Part shown: positions 41,011 through 53,451 of the stretch, one piece after another
How positions within the stretch are numbered: position 1 is the first letter of the stretch
How the letters are laid out: each line of letters starts with the position of its first letter
DNA from: Leguminivora glycinivorella
Lineage: Eukaryota > Arthropoda > Insecta > Lepidoptera > Tortricidae
Assembly (NCBI RefSeq): GCF_023078275.1
Contig: NC_062974.1
Span: forward strand, 21,753,119 to 21,817,118
Direction: 5' to 3'
DNA length: 64,000 nucleotides
Translations under genes and position numbers: made by a program
The notes under the pieces: model-generated
The model's input: the letters and a program-made list of their open reading frames with translations, nothing else
The model's database searches: none
What the model was told of the DNA's origin: nothing

Positions 41011-44000
41011 ATGGAGGGGCTAAGGTGTGTACAAATAAACTTACAACACAATAAGGCCGCCACTGCCCTTCTGGCTAGGCAGCTAAAAAGCGACAAGTTC
41101 GACATTGCTCTTATTCAAGAACCATATATTTACAAGGGAGAGATAAGAGGCTTAAATGGTACTGGCGGGACGATACTGTATATCTGCCCCGAGAGTAATA
41201 TGAGGACATGTATTTATGTTAAAACCGGCATTGATGCTATGCTTCTAAATGCTTTCTGTTCCAGGGATCTGACCACGGTCAAGATCCTGAATAAAGGGGG
41301 GTAAGGCACTAGTCATCTCATCAGCCTACCTTCCCTACGAGGCGGCGGATCCCATCACCACACAACTGCGGGATCTTGCTGACTACGGCAGCCGGGCGAA
41401 CACTGACCTGATCATCGGCTGCGATGCGAACGCACACCACGTCATCTGGGGAAGCTCGGATGTCAACAGAAGAGGAGAGAAGGTACTGGAATTCCTGGTA
41501 AGCTCTTCACTACAACTCTTAAATAAAGGCAATGAGCCGACATTCGTCAATGCTAGGCGAGGTGAGGTCATTGATATAACGCTAGCGTCCAACAACGCAA
41601 GTAATAAAGTTAGTTCATGGCATGTCTCTGGGGAGATTTCTTTATCGGACCATAGATATATATGCTTTAGGTATACCACTAAAATCAAAGTAGAAGTTAT
41701 ACTAAAACGGAATCCCAGGAATACCAACTGGTTATCGTTCAAGGATGACCTTAAGGCGGACCTGGGAAACCCCAATGGTAAGCTAAACTCTATTATTGAC
41801 ATAGAACTTGAAGCTGACAAAATAGGGCAAGCCGTCCATACGGCTTGGACAAATAACTGCCCGGAAAAGAAAATCCTGGCGAAGAAGGTACCCTGGTGGA
41901 ATCCGGAGATAGAAAAACTCAGGAAAGAAACTAGGGCTGTCTTCAACGATGCCAAAAGAAGTAATGATTTTGAGCTCTACGCGCGAAAACTCACAGAGTA
42001 TAGCAAGGCAGTGAGGAAAGCGAAAAGGAAAGCGTGGAAAAACCACTGCGATCAAATCGGTTCCATTCCGGAAGGCATGAGACTCACGAAGGCACTAGCC
42101 ACAACGAAGTCAGTCCCACTCACCTCTATTAGAAGGAGTGATGGTGGAATGACTGAAACGGGGCTAGAGACCCTCAAGGTGATGTGTGCCACACATTTTC
42201 CAGGCTCGATAATAAATCAGAGTGTACCAGACGATGAACCAATTAGTGTTACGGAACAGTGCACTCGCACGACCAGGCATAATTGGGACACGTCGAAAAA
42301 GGTAGTAGACCACAACAAAATACAATGGGCATTATCGACATTTCAGCCATATAAAGCCCCGGGGCCAGATGGAATCTACCCCATACTACTACGAGAAGGC
42401 GCTAACGTACTTATACCCCACTTGAGTAGACTGTACAAAGCGTGTATTGCCTTCGGACATGTACCACGTGCATGGAGGTTAGTAAAGGTAACATACTTGC
42501 CCAAACCAGGCAAAGAGGATTACACAGAAGCCAAATCATATAGGCCCATAAGTCTATCATCATTTCTCCTTAAAACTTTGGAGAAACTGGTGGACAGACA
42601 CATCAGGGATGGTCCGCTCAAGAGACATCCACTACACCGCTTGCAATGTGCATACCAGCCGGGCAAGTCCACGGAGACAGCACTACACCTGGTGACAACT
42701 AGAGCGGAGCAGGCCATAGAAAACAAAGAACTATGTCTTGCTGCATTTCTGGATGTCGAAGGTGCCTTTGATCGCACCACATATGGTGCAATCAATAATG
42801 CTGCACTCAAAAATGGCATAGAACCTACCATCTGCCGCTGGATAGGTAATATGTTGAACAGCCGGCTAATTAAGTCCTCCCTCATGGGGGAAGAATTACT
42901 AGCCACAGCAACAAAAGGTTGTCCACAAGGTGGGGTTCTCTCTCCGACTCTATGGAGCCTGGTAGTGAACTCACTTTTGGAAGAACTAAATAGGGGCCCA
43001 GTATATACAGTGGGTTATGCAGATGATTTAGTGATACTCATAAAGGGGAAATTCCCGGGAACGGTGTCAGAAATCATGAATACAGCACTGAGGCAAGTGG
43101 AGAGGTGGTGTAACCACCAACAACTCTCCATCAATCCAGGCAAAACAGTGGTAGTACCGTTTACCAGGAAAAGGGCCCTTACTGGCATGGAGCAACTAAG
43201 GCTCTATGGAAGGGTACTTGAACTTTCCAATGAAGTGAAATATCTAGGGGTAACACTAGACAAAGAACTGAACTGGAAAAGACACGTCGAACTGACCACA
43301 GCCAAGGCACTTAGAGTGTTTGGAATGTGTAGGTCAGCTTACGGCAAAACATGGGGTTTAAACCCAAAGGTACTAAGGTGGATCTACACCATGATGGTGA
43401 GACCTATAATCCTGTACGGAAGCCTGGCCTGGTGGCCAAGGACATTACTGAGCACATGCAAGGATGTCCTCATGAAGGTACAAAGGACAGCATGCATGGC
43501 TATAACGGGTGCGTTCAGAACGACGCCAACAGCAGCATTGGAGGTACTATTGGATCTCCCGCCGCTACATCTAGTGATACAGTCTGAGGCACTGAAATCG
43601 CTACACCGGCTGGCTTTAACAGGCCTCTGGAGCGATAGCATGCCGAAGACTAAACACACAAGCATGGAATACAACAATTCTATGGGAAGGCTGATGAGTA
43701 TGGGCTGCGACAAAATGCAACCGAAATTCATCTTCCACAAAAACTTCAAAACCAAAGTCCATACTAGAGCCGAATGGAAGGAGGGTCTGGAGACACCCAC
43801 CCCTGATGACAACACCATCATCTGGTATACAGACGGGTCCAAGATGGCATCTGGTACGGGCGCAGGCATTTATGCAAATGACTACAGTGGTAGTATCAGC
43901 ATGGGCAATTATGCCACGGTCTTCCAAGCCGAGACATATGCAATAATTGCCTGTGTACATGAGAATATAGTTAGACAAATCCAAGGTAAGACTATCTATA

Positions 44001-44650
44001 TACTCAGCGACAGTCAAGCGGCACTCAAAGCCTTCACATCGCCCAGAGTTACCTCTAGACTGGTATTAAACGGCATCCAAGCTCTTAACAAGCTTGGAAG
44101 GCAAAACAAGGTGCAACTGGTATGGATACCGGGGCACGAAGGCTTCATTGGCAATGAAAACGCTGATGAACTTGCCAAGGCCGGATCTGAAGACAACTTC
44201 ATAGGTCCGGAACCTTATGTGGGCCTTTCACAAGGAACCATCAGAATGGCTATGAAAGACCAAACAAAGGCTAGTCACCAAAAAGAGTGGGATGCCCTGG
44301 TTGGTCTGAAGCATTCAAAGCTCTTTATGCAGAGGGTAGACTCTGGATGGAGCAAAAAGCTAGGGAAGCTAGGCAAAAGACAACTCCAAATTATAACGGG
44401 GGTGTTCACAGGCCATTACGGGGTCAAAGGAATTTTGGCCAAGATGGGACACGCCGACAACACTGATTGTCGCATGTGTGGCGAAGAGGAAGAGACCGTC
44501 AGACATTTAATGTGTGAATGTCACGCCCTCGCCAGACAAAGAATGAAGAACTTTGGAGCAGGCTACCTGGCACCGAAGGACTTCAGAGAGCTACCCATGA
44601 GCCTCATCATCCGATACGTGGAGATGGTCGAGAAGCTCCTGAATAGCTGA
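41011..44650 (+). pseudogene. LINE ORF2: AP endonuclease, reverse transcriptase, RNase H; one frameshift
   Basis: MEGLRCVQINLQHNKAA opens the endonuclease. QEPYIYKGEI, CDANAHHVIWG and LSDHRYICF supply its Glu, Asp/Asn and Asp-His residues. At 41296-41301 a run of six G shifts the frame (stop at 41302). The correct frame then continues without a stop from 41306 to 44650, so this is the only break. The reverse transcriptase follows: APGPDGI, SYRPISL, AFLDVEGAFD, CPQGGVLSPTLW, GYADDLVIL. RNase H: WYTDGSKM, QAETYAI, LSDSQAAL, GNENADELAK. The end is CRMCGEEEETVRHLMCEC, a CCHC-type knuckle. Total is about 1212 codons, full family length. ORF1 ends 8 bp upstream. Confidence 0.9.
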
Positions 44651-44761
44651 AGGATCTTAGGATCGTAGGGGGTAATTGCACAAAAGATCCCGATGGGTCG
44701 AAGTGTATCCGTAAGGGCCCCCGCAGATTTAAGATAAGATAAGATAAGATACTTAAAAATA

Positions 44762-45485
44762 ATTATTAATGGTATTAAACATAAAATACAACATTTCACA
44801 TATCTTCAAATTTAAGTTACGTAAGGGCAAAGACATATATAACTTCGTATAAACAGATAAATTCTAAGAAAAAAACGTACCTCAGTACCATACAGAAAAA
44901 AGTACGGTGGCCTAGATGGCGTTACACCTTTGGGGGACGCTCAGCTAGATGGCGCTAATATTAATATTTGACATTTTAACACATATCAAGCTAAGAATAT
45001 GAGCCAAATTGTCAAAACTGAGGTTCAAAAGTTTTAAGCCTGTGTCAAAGGATGGTAGGATGGCACTGTGATTACACATTTTACTTCGACAGTAACTCTC
45101 TATAGAGTATTATTTAATACTCGATCCTCTTTGGTAAAGGTGATGTCGTATCTACATTAGAAATGCCCACGCAAGCTTCTTTAAAACGTAATATATCAAT
45201 TTCTCCTCCCCAAAGATACGTCACATCGCGGGGAGACGCGGGCAATAAGGGATGATGAAATAATGAACTTAGTAACGGTAACTCGATTTTACGCTACGCC
45301 CCTAAAGTTTTTCAAGGTTCCTGAATGTCAGTTATGTTCCTATAAATTCGTTATGCCTATTTTTGGGACAATGATAGTGGTTCTGCTGTATTTTGGGATT
45401 TTGCTCAATCTAGTAGATTCGTCCTGATTGCAGCAAATTCGACCTGCTCCAGATTTATGTTATTGTCAGTCTACCTACCCGCACG
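44762..45485. other. Non-coding stretch
   Basis: Sequence after the LINE's target duplication; no gene or repeat is recognised. Confidence 0.4.
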
Positions 45486-45488
45486 TAT

Positions 45489-45779
45489 CTTAAGGGCATT
45501 TTCAGAATTTGGGACCCCCCAATTAGCGTAAGTTGTTAACAAAAATTAACTCACTGTCTGTTTTGTGACGATAATCAAGCATGAAATTTCAATAAAAATA
45601 TTGTTTTTGTGTTAATTACATAAACTCTCAGCGATAATCTACTTACATTCGGAATGTGAAAAAAGTGAATTTTTAGACAGATTCTATGCTTAATTGTCGT
45701 CACAAAACTGACAGCGAGTTAATTTTTGTTATGAACTTACGCTAATTGGGGGGTCCCAAATTCTGAAAATGCCCTTAAA
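45489..45779. repeat. Palindromic MITE, 291 bp
   Basis: 'taagggcattttcagaattt' then 'gggacccccc' and 'aattagcgtaag' are repeated inverted at 45735-45779, and inner arms ('aaaaattaactc', 'gacgacaatt'-like) continue the pairing. A fragment of one arm lies at 53452-53515. Confidence 0.85.
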
Positions 45780-45825
45780 GCCGGAAAGCCAGAAAATGTG
45801 GATTGTAAATAAATATATATAAGTA

Positions 45826-45857
45826 TGAGGGAGGGAGGGAGGGAGGGGGAGGGTACC
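45826..45857 (+). repeat. (GGGA)n microsatellite
   Basis: About six GGGA units end in GGGGGAGGG. Confidence 0.9.
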
Positions 45858-45859
45858 TA

Positions 45860-48340
45860 TACTACGTCAGAAGTTCTAAGTTCGCGCGCTTACCGGGTGC
45901 TGCGAGTTAAGCTTGCTGGCAGAGGCCTCTGCGTCGGTATTTAGTAAGTAGTTCTTCTGCTGATTTAGGCACTGTATTTTCGGATAACGTTGTTATTAAA
46001 TTCTTCACAATAGTATTTGGCTGTTGCTTAAACAGACTTTCGGATGACACTGATTTTAAGTTTGACATTTATATAATTTCTACTTAGCCAGACCAGTAGC
46101 CGCGCTCAACTAATGAGGTAGGTACCTTAGAAAAAGGTTATATACTAAACACTAACTATTAATTATGAGTGAAACTCGTGTGACTTTAGATGTCATAAAT
46201 ATGCCCATTTTAATGTCATTATTTGTACAGATTGATGGCAAAGTTTTGGTTCCATTTTTACCATTTCAACCCTAATTAAACCTACTGCCCAAATGACCAT
46301 TTACCCACATACAATATTAACCGAAGGACACATTTAAAAAATGCACGTTCACATTAACCCTTTAATTGAGGTTTAGTGTACCTCAAAATCTCGTTTAAAT
46401 ATGTACAAGGTCAATGACCGGTTTTAACACCGGCTGGGAACACTCAACCACGTTTATTTAAATAGATGTAACTTTATATCCAAGTCAGTAGCACATAGGC
46501 CCTTTTTGTGTTTAAAAGAAGGTACTTCCTGTGACAATTTGTCTGTTTTTGTGAGCAGGAATTGTTTTTTTGTTATCCGTTAACGTGTGTGAGCTAATGA
46601 TGAATGTTTTTGTTAGTTTCAGTTGGCCTGAATAATATGTTCAGCAGATTCGAATGATGGCTACATATTTCAGTCGTGACGCGATTACCTTCGAGAGTTT
46701 GATGTTCGTTTGTTAAATTGCATACTCATTTAGTAATCTTCACAACAATTAGTAATCTTTATTAAATAGAGTAAAATAATACAGTTATGAACACAAAACT
46801 TTGCGATTATATTTTGTGAAAAGGTGGTTCATATAATTATAATTATAATTATAGTGTGAATTTTGTGTATCGTCTTAAAATGTATGTATGTACGCCTGTT
46901 AAGGTAGAGTTTGGTGAGACTACTTGAGTAGCAAATAGAACCTAATATATAACCCATTCTCCACATGCATAAATAAATCATTTCATTTCATTTCATTAAG
47001 GAATTGTACGGTGCTACTTCTTATGTGCCATGTTTAATTGATTAAGTACTAAATAATTATGTAACTGAAAATAAGAGATGTGGATTAAAAAGAAAGTAAT
47101 ATATTTGAAATGAATTAGATGACTACTCAAGGGTAAATTTCTCGTTACATTGTTGATCTAAAATGTTCTTTACTTCTTAATTCTATTATAACTAGTAATT
47201 TGGGAAGTATCTTGTCTTCTTGCTGTTTATAAGTATTGGTAGGTACATAAATACATTTGTTACCATTGAAGTTTGCTGTCATTATTTTTAAATTAATTTG
47301 ACAGTACGTTATGTAAAAAGAAAATTAAATTGGAAACAATCAATGGTACCGAAAATATGATATTGTTAGGAATACCACATTTAAAGCAAAAGGGGCTTTA
47401 AAAAATGTAATCTTTGGGTGGAGGAGAGCTGTGTATTACGTATCTGTGCACGGACCCTATTCTGCATTCGATCCGCTAATTAAAACTTCTACATCAATCC
47501 ACCAAACGAAGGAACATCTGAAAAAAAAACCAAGAAATTTTGGCATAATAGACGAACATCATTCAAGTAAAAATCCAAAAGAAATTCCTCGTCTTCATAC
47601 TAAATATATACCAATAGAACTTACCGACCTACCACAATGGCCGCCCGGTCGCTTCGCCATGTCGCGATTACCCATTCTGCATCCGCTAATTCAAATTGAC
47701 ACATCAGGCCAGACCGAAATACCCCGTCTGGCGGTGGGGGCGGCCCCTTCGGCGAACTGTCGTCATAATGCTTTTTGACAGTAGGAAACTCATACAACTC
47801 GTACATTTTTAAATGTTGTTGCAGTTTTGTGATATTTTTGAGATGATTGTTGGAGTAAAATTGCTGCATAACAAATAGTTCATTATTTTTTTTCTCTAAA
47901 AACGAATGTACGTAACTAAAGTGGGAATGTGTAGTATCCGTACTTACTTCAAATTAAGACGTGATTTAATAATTTTCAAATGCACTCGTTAAACTGATGG
48001 AGATATAGAAATATTATCGCCATATAATAAAGCATTTTGAAATGACACGCTAAATAAAAGGAGTCCCTAAAATAACGAAAAATATTAGAATAATTATTGC
48101 AAATAGTAAATACATTATGTCAAAGGTTTTATAAAAAAAAACTGCTCAAATTAGATTTTTTTCGAAAACTATCAACTAAAAAAGTAACTATAAAAAAAAT
48201 AAGTTAAAAATATATATCATTTTGGAAAAGGTATTTAAAAGTTCTGATTTTTTTAACGAGGGCTACAAACAAGTACGTACTCTTACTGATCATTTTTATT
48301 TTTTAACTTCTAAACTAACTATAACTTTTATATAAGTATA
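45860..48340. other. Mostly non-coding; one unassigned frame at 47431-47778
   Basis: No domain is recognised. The 115-codon plus-strand frame at 47431 holds two loosely similar segments (SAFDPLIKTSTSIHQTKE and ILHPLIQIDTSGQTE), which suggests a duplicated repeat rather than a gene. A small (CATTT)n tail is at about 46978-46998. Confidence 0.4.
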
Positions 48341-48342
48341 TC

Positions 48343-48401
48343 GAAGGGAGGCCTATGCTCAGCAGTGGGCATTTAATGGCTGAAATGATGATGATGATGA
48401 T
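48343..48401 (+). repeat. LINE 3' tail ending in (GAT)n
   Basis: 'ggcctatgctcagcagtggg' followed by 'ggctgaaatgatgatgatga' is the well-known 3' end of a lepidopteran LINE family. Only about 60 bp survive. Confidence 0.8.
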
Positions 48402-50033
48402 ATCCATATTGCAATAAAGTGTGTTTTTTATGTTACTTGTACAAATCAAAGCTTTATCCTTTCTGAAGCGGCCATCGATCAACACTATTTATAGCCACCA
48501 TTACACTCGATCAATATTTCCCTTACCTAATCAATCCAGTATGAGTTCGCACATAAGTAATGTGAATGTGCCAACTTAGCGGCCGCGATATTGTTACGAC
48601 AGGTACATCAATGACGACTTAGCTTTACTTCAGTTTAATGTACCTACTGAGGGAATTTTTCTTTAACATTTTCTGTCTTTTTTGAGGCGAATCTGTGATG
48701 TGGTGTGAAATAATAATAGCGTAGATGCACATTGCACAAGACTTCAATGTATACTAGAAAGAAAACTAAACTCTCAAATAATGTACCAGTTCAACAAAAA
48801 GAAAAATCCATGGTCGTTCTGAGTAAAGATGGATATAAGTACTGAATGGCGCTGCAACGCCGCGCTCGCGCCTCCACGAGTCCACAGTCAAATCCTCGTA
48901 ATCAAAGTATAAATAATCGTTTACCAATGCGTCCGAAAACACGCAAACCACCGGCCGTAGTACGATATTTCAGGAAGGTATTCCCCCGTTCGTCAGACGC
49001 AACTTCAGCACATCCTATTTATAAGCGTCTATGTATAAATTCACTAAAAGTTAACACCACAACACACGTAACGAATATAAACTCGGAAAAGCCTCTATTA
49101 ATAATCGACCGACTGACTTTGCTACCAAAAATAATAGTCTAATTGTGAAAAGTTTATGCGCGATGGGTCGTGGACCGCTGCTATCTTGGGGAGGCTAAAC
49201 TTAGTGGTGCGTGTGAGCCAGATAGTATGTAAAATTAGTGCTGAGTCTCCGAGACGGCGTCTGCTGGTGATGACGCTGTTCGCGTCCATTCACTGCGCCA
49301 GCCACGGTGACGAGCCTCAGTAACTGCCAATCTTGTGACATTCCTCGGTATGGCCCAGGTGACATAGCGGTCTTGCCAGGGTATTTTGCGTACGCGATCG
49401 TTGCCTTCGCGCTAATGCGATTATGACTGCATGCGCAGTGTTCACTATGAGATCACCGATCGGCCATGCACTACTACTAAATCATGTCAGATTTGTCAGC
49501 GTATATGCCATTTCTATCATGCCTGTGATGTCTTAATTAATCTATAAAATTAGGAAAATTGACTTAAGGGAAAATTAACGCCGTGTGCCTGATTATCTTT
49601 GACACTTTTGAGTTGATTGAAAACCGCTTAGCGCAGACTTTGCTAGTAAAATAATACTAAACATATTTTTTAACGTATGGATTTGTTTTGCTTCTATATA
49701 CATTTATATAATTACCTATAGTTAGCTATGGTTTCTTTAAAATATCGATTTAAAGTAACTTATACACGTGGCCGATGTGTCCATGGACGCATACTTTTGT
49801 ATGTAAAAATTAATGAGCTGTTTTTTTTCGATAATGTTACATAAAAGGGATCTCATTCCACGTCAAGGCAAGGCTCAAGCGCTTCAGGAATTTTCAGGCC
49901 CTATTGAGTTTCGAATATTCGTCCCCGGAAAATGAAATGAGGCGGCAAATCAAAGGGTTTTTGAGGGCTCTTGTTGACCAGTAAAAACAGAATTTGTAAA
50001 TTGACCTACCCTTTGTTCGGCGATAAAATCGAT
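48402..50033. other. Non-coding or unassigned
   Basis: A 98-codon frame with an Arg-rich start (MALQRRARASTSPQ) lies at 48846-49142, and a GC-richer segment at 49150-49440. I recognise neither. They could be an exon, a promoter region or a decayed repeat. Confidence 0.35.
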
Positions 50034-50064
50034 GTTGCCACTTTTTAATTTCTACTCTTTCTTG
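50034..50064. repeat. Fragment of the 19447 palindromic MITE family
   Basis: 'ttgccactttttaatttcta' plus 'ctcttt' equals one arm of the 19447-19581 hairpin. It is cut off exactly where the next element starts at 50065. Confidence 0.65.
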
Positions 50065-50209
50065 CCGTAGCCGAATGGCACAAACGCTCACGAAACGAAA
50101 CGCTCGTAGATATCCATCTCTATCGCTATTGCGATGCGTAACTGAGCCAGACTACCTTTAGCGGCGTTTAGTTTTCGTTTCGCGCCGGAGAAATGCCATT
50201 CGGCTACGG
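50065..50209. repeat. Palindromic MITE with CCGTAGCCGAATGGCA ends
   Basis: The left end CCGTAGCCGAATGGCA is inverted at the right (TGCCATTCGGCTACGG). Inner arms around 'cgaaacgaaacgc' and 'gttttcgtttcgcg' pair. Related, less palindromic copies are at 24846 and 59424. Confidence 0.85.
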
Positions 50210-51030
50210 GGACAGGCTTGAGTTAGCTGACGTATTATTTTTGTCTACTGATGTTGTCTTTGTTTGCAGGATTATATTTATAACTTGCTATTGGCGGGAT
50301 AAGTTGAGTGCATGTTGTAGTACGACTACCCGGAAATCATGCCAAGTAACTTAAGGTGTTGCTAGTTGAGAGTTGATAAATCAAATTTAGTTATGGAAAG
50401 CTATGTTTATGATATGTTTTGTTCTTACAGAACTGGATTTATTTTTAGGCATTGGAAAAACAGCTAGCCTACAAAGAGCTTCAATACAGACAACAAGTTT
50501 CTAATCGACTAAAAATTATTTTCTTAACGAAATCGTTACTTAACCCCTCGTATGCTTAGACACGAATCCGTGCGTGGGAATTTGAATATATTTTTTAAAT
50601 GTCAAGGTCACTATTTCAATGATCAAATTGAGAGGCCACATGCGAGTGGTTAATCGCTTAAACCCGTAACTTTAATAAGTAACAAGTGCCTTTAAATATG
50701 TATCAAGAATTTTCCATGAAGTTCCCACTTAAATAAAATCAAAACTGGGCATATTTACAAAAGGTTAAGAGGCAATTAACGGGGAAATTGTGTTTCCTCC
50801 CAAGTTCAAGGGTGCCTCAAGCCGGTATTGACAACAATACGTTCCTCATGTCTCGTAAGTAAATTAGAACCGTCGACTGAATTTGCTTCGTGAAGGTTCC
50901 GAAATTACGCCTTTATGTATAATATATGTATGAGAACTGAGGTGAATCTATTAAAAAAAGGGCTTATATGTCTATGAAAATCATGCTAAAATAAGCCAAT
51001 TTGAAAATATACTCCTCGTATTTAAAATAT
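50210..51030. other. Non-coding stretch
   Basis: AT-rich; nothing recognisable. Confidence 0.4.
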
Positions 51031-51031
51031 A

Positions 51032-51252
51032 CTAGATTTAGCCCACGTCTTCACTCGCGTTAAATTTGAAAATTGCGGAATGCGCCCTACAAACTTCCAC
51101 CCCCTATTTTAGGGAAGTGGTTAGTTAGAAAAAAGTAGCCTATGTCCCTCCATCTCTTCAACTATCTCCACTTAAAAAAATCACGTCGATTCGTAGCTCC
51201 GTTTTGCCGTGAAAGACGAAAAAACCAACATTTTCCCATTTATTATTATGGA
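51032..51252 (-). mobile_element. Lep1-type Helitron-like element, copy 3, inverted
   Basis: On the minus strand it starts TCCATAATAATAAATGGGAA and ends in CTAG, with the same body ('aacggagctacgaatcgacg', 'ccacttccctaaaatagggg'). The flanking bases again give A before and T after in element orientation. It is 221 bp and more diverged than the other two copies. Confidence 0.8.
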
Positions 51253-51254
51253 TG

Positions 51255-51638
51255 AGCAGGTGTCTTAAAAAGGGCTTATTTTTATATGAAAACCGTGTAA
51301 GAATAAGCCTATTTAAGAAAGGGAGTCTTATATGTAACATTCAGTTTGAGTGTAAGGAATTATTTAGTACTTGTACAGTGTACTAAACTTAGATTTATAT
51401 TTAGGAGGTAAATAAGTTTGTAAAATTAATGTACAGATACCTTATTAGTTTATCCCTTGCCTTAGAAATGGTATTGAGAAGGTAAAATCTTAACTAAAAA
51501 GTAAATGTGTAGTATAATTTTGTCTGAAAGTGAAATTACTGAAGTAATTACGCAAAAAAACCAACACATTTTGTTAAAAAAGTCTTACTATAAATGATCG
51601 ATTACCTGCAGCAGTAGAAAACTAAAACTTTAAAAACT
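51255..51638. other. Non-coding stretch
   Basis: AT-rich; 'agggcttat' words repeat what is seen at about 50960, possibly an old duplication. No gene. Confidence 0.35.
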
Positions 51639-52008
51639 TTAAGACGCTACAGGAGCGAAAATGCTAAAATGCAAAGGAACCCCCCCTTCAATTAGGGAAT
51701 TATATTTAAATATACTAGTGTTATTAACTAGATTTATCGAAAAAATTGTCCATTCAGAACAACTCGGTTAAAAGATACTTATTGCGAAAAAACCTTTAAA
51801 ATCGAGGTTCCGCTCTCGACTGTTTCCTCCTTCAAAACTTAATCAATCGTAACGAAATTTAAGAATCTGAATAACAATGAAATAATTTGTGACGGAACGT
51901 TTAGGTTTTTTGGCTAATTGTTACCAATTTTGAATACCACACCTTTTTTTGCGCCATAATCAATAAGGCCTGTTTTATAAATTTTTGATGGGCTCTTAGC
52001 GTCTTTAA
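51639..52008 (-). mobile_element. Y element, the most complete copy (370 bp)
   Basis: It starts TTAAGACGCTACAGGAGCG and ends TTAGCGTCTTTAA, so the ends are inverted copies. Relative to the 1217 copy it is in the opposite orientation. It provides uninterrupted versions of the sites hit by the MITE and by X in copy 3 at 1612-6147. No frame. Confidence 0.7.
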
Positions 52009-52428
52009 AAATAAGAATATCAAAAAAATCGTGTGTGTTGTATGTGTTGAAAAAATCATTCTAAGTCCACATCAACAATGATCAAAGTGTACATATGATT
52101 AATATCATACCCAATGGTGTAAAAATAAAAATCAACATCCAGATAAAAAATGAATACTGTACTTATCTACGTACGAGTTTGTATTTCGTCCTAGCACCCA
52201 AAATACAGTCTTTGATAAGTTTGGGGCTAGGTTGATTTGTTTAAGGTATCCCCAATATTTATTTGTTTGTATAAAAAAGCATCGTTGTAGCTTTACGTCT
52301 TAAAACAAAGCATCAAAACTACACACCGCACATCGCAAACAGAAAGCCCACTCCCATAATCGTTCAAAATTTAAACTACAACTTCTCGCAGCTGTCAAAG
52401 CGTCCCTGTCTCCAGACTAAGAACAGCG

Positions 52429-52551
52429 GCATCAGTTATTCATGCCGAGTGCTGTCTGCCGCCGAACGAGTGTCGGCTCGTGTTCTCTCTGTTTTGATAC
52501 TCTGTGTTTTTGATTTTCGAACGTTGGATGATATTTTATTGGATTTGTTAG
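52429..52551 (+). promoter_or_regulatory. Candidate initiator and non-coding first exon
   Basis: ATCAGTT at 52431 fits the arthropod initiator (TCAGT). The following 120 bp are richer in GC than the surroundings, have no long frame, and end in a strong splice donor, TTAG|GTAAGT, at 52552. No downstream exon is identified within the window, so this is a pattern-based guess. Confidence 0.3.
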
Positions 52552-52602
52552 GTAAGTACTTAAACTTTGCTGTTTTATAATACATATACAGCAATACAAA
52601 AT

Positions 52603-52738
52603 AGTATTTTATACAATCGTGATATAATACAAAGCTTTTCAGTCGAGTACCATGTTTAGGCCACGAAGCTTGCTGAGTGGCCTAATAGTACGGTACGAGA
52701 GTGAAAAGCTTAATTATATCACTATTGTATACAATACT
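52603..52738. repeat. Palindromic MITE
   Basis: 'agtattttatacaatcgtga' and 'tataatacaaagcttttca' are repeated inverted at 52695-52738, with central 'taggccac' and 'gtggccta' arms. It is a 136-bp hairpin; the frame crossing it is not a gene. Confidence 0.85.
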
Positions 52739-53119
52739 TTTTCTACGAGTCATCATCTTCATCATCAATGGACGGAAATATCATCATTCATGCAAGTTAA
52801 AAATTAATGTTAATAGAGTCGTTCACCGTTGTATCAACATCGAATTACCTAGCAACCAATTGTTTGTAATAACCGTCTCTGATTGGCCGATAACGCGACA
52901 GATAAAAAAAATATGTTTCAGATGCAGGAAAATTTGCCAGGTATCGCAAATTAGTATAGAAATTGTATGAAGTTCTAATTTTGAAATTATTACAGTTAAC
53001 TAAAGTCAACTATAATGAGCTTATTATAATTGAGTCGGAACTGCCATAGAGTATCCAACACTGAAAAGTTAGCACTTATAGTTTAGTCTGTGGTGTCCTA
53101 ATTGACAGATTACTGTTGA

Positions 53120-53200
53120 CAAGTAGAAAAAGAAATGTAGAACATATAGAACCATAAACATAACCAATAACAGATGTCCACAAATAGTTGTTGTTGCTGT
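53120..53200 (-). repeat. LINE 3' UTR fragment
   Basis: Its reverse complement ('tttgtggacatctgttattg', 'atgtttatggttc', 'catttctttttc') matches plus-strand 60645-60710, so both are copies of one LINE 3' end. Confidence 0.6.
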
Positions 53201-53451
53201 TGTGTTTATTTGTCAGACCATGAGATCACAAAGCTTTGTATAGGTAATCACTTTTGTTTAATTTTGTACAAATGTGTCTAAATATATTAATTTAATATGC
53301 CAATACGTTACTGATAAATCCATAGCTGTTGTGAACTGGGTGGTTGATAGTGATATGTTAAGGGATAGTAATTAATAACTTACCTATAATTACGTGAGAG
53401 TAGATACGTTTACTTTAAGAGACCTATGTATTATTAGTTTAATTAGCTATC

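Larger units (their letters stand above)
39326..44749 (+). mobile_element. Full-length RNase H-bearing non-LTR retrotransposon (LINE), 5.4 kb
   Basis: The element is bounded by an exact 12-bp target duplication, TACTTAAAAATA, at 39314-39325 and 44750-44761. Order: 5' UTR (39326-39503), ORF1/Gag (39504-41002), ORF2 (41011-44650) with AP endonuclease, reverse transcriptase, RNase H and a CCHC knuckle, a 3' UTR of about 80 bp, then an (AAGAT)n tail (44731-44749). An RNase H domain points to LOA/I-type elements rather than R1 or Jockey, which usually lack it. The intact termini and duplication mean a full-length insertion. Small frameshifts in G runs disable both ORFs as read. Confidence 0.9.

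Noticed and set aside
47431..47778. 115-codon frame as a small gene
   Set aside because: No recognised domain; two internally similar segments and AT-rich flanks fit duplicated non-coding DNA. It cannot be excluded as an exon.
48846..49142. 98-codon Arg-rich frame as a gene
   Set aside because: No domain, no clear splice context and amino-acid use typical of random translation.
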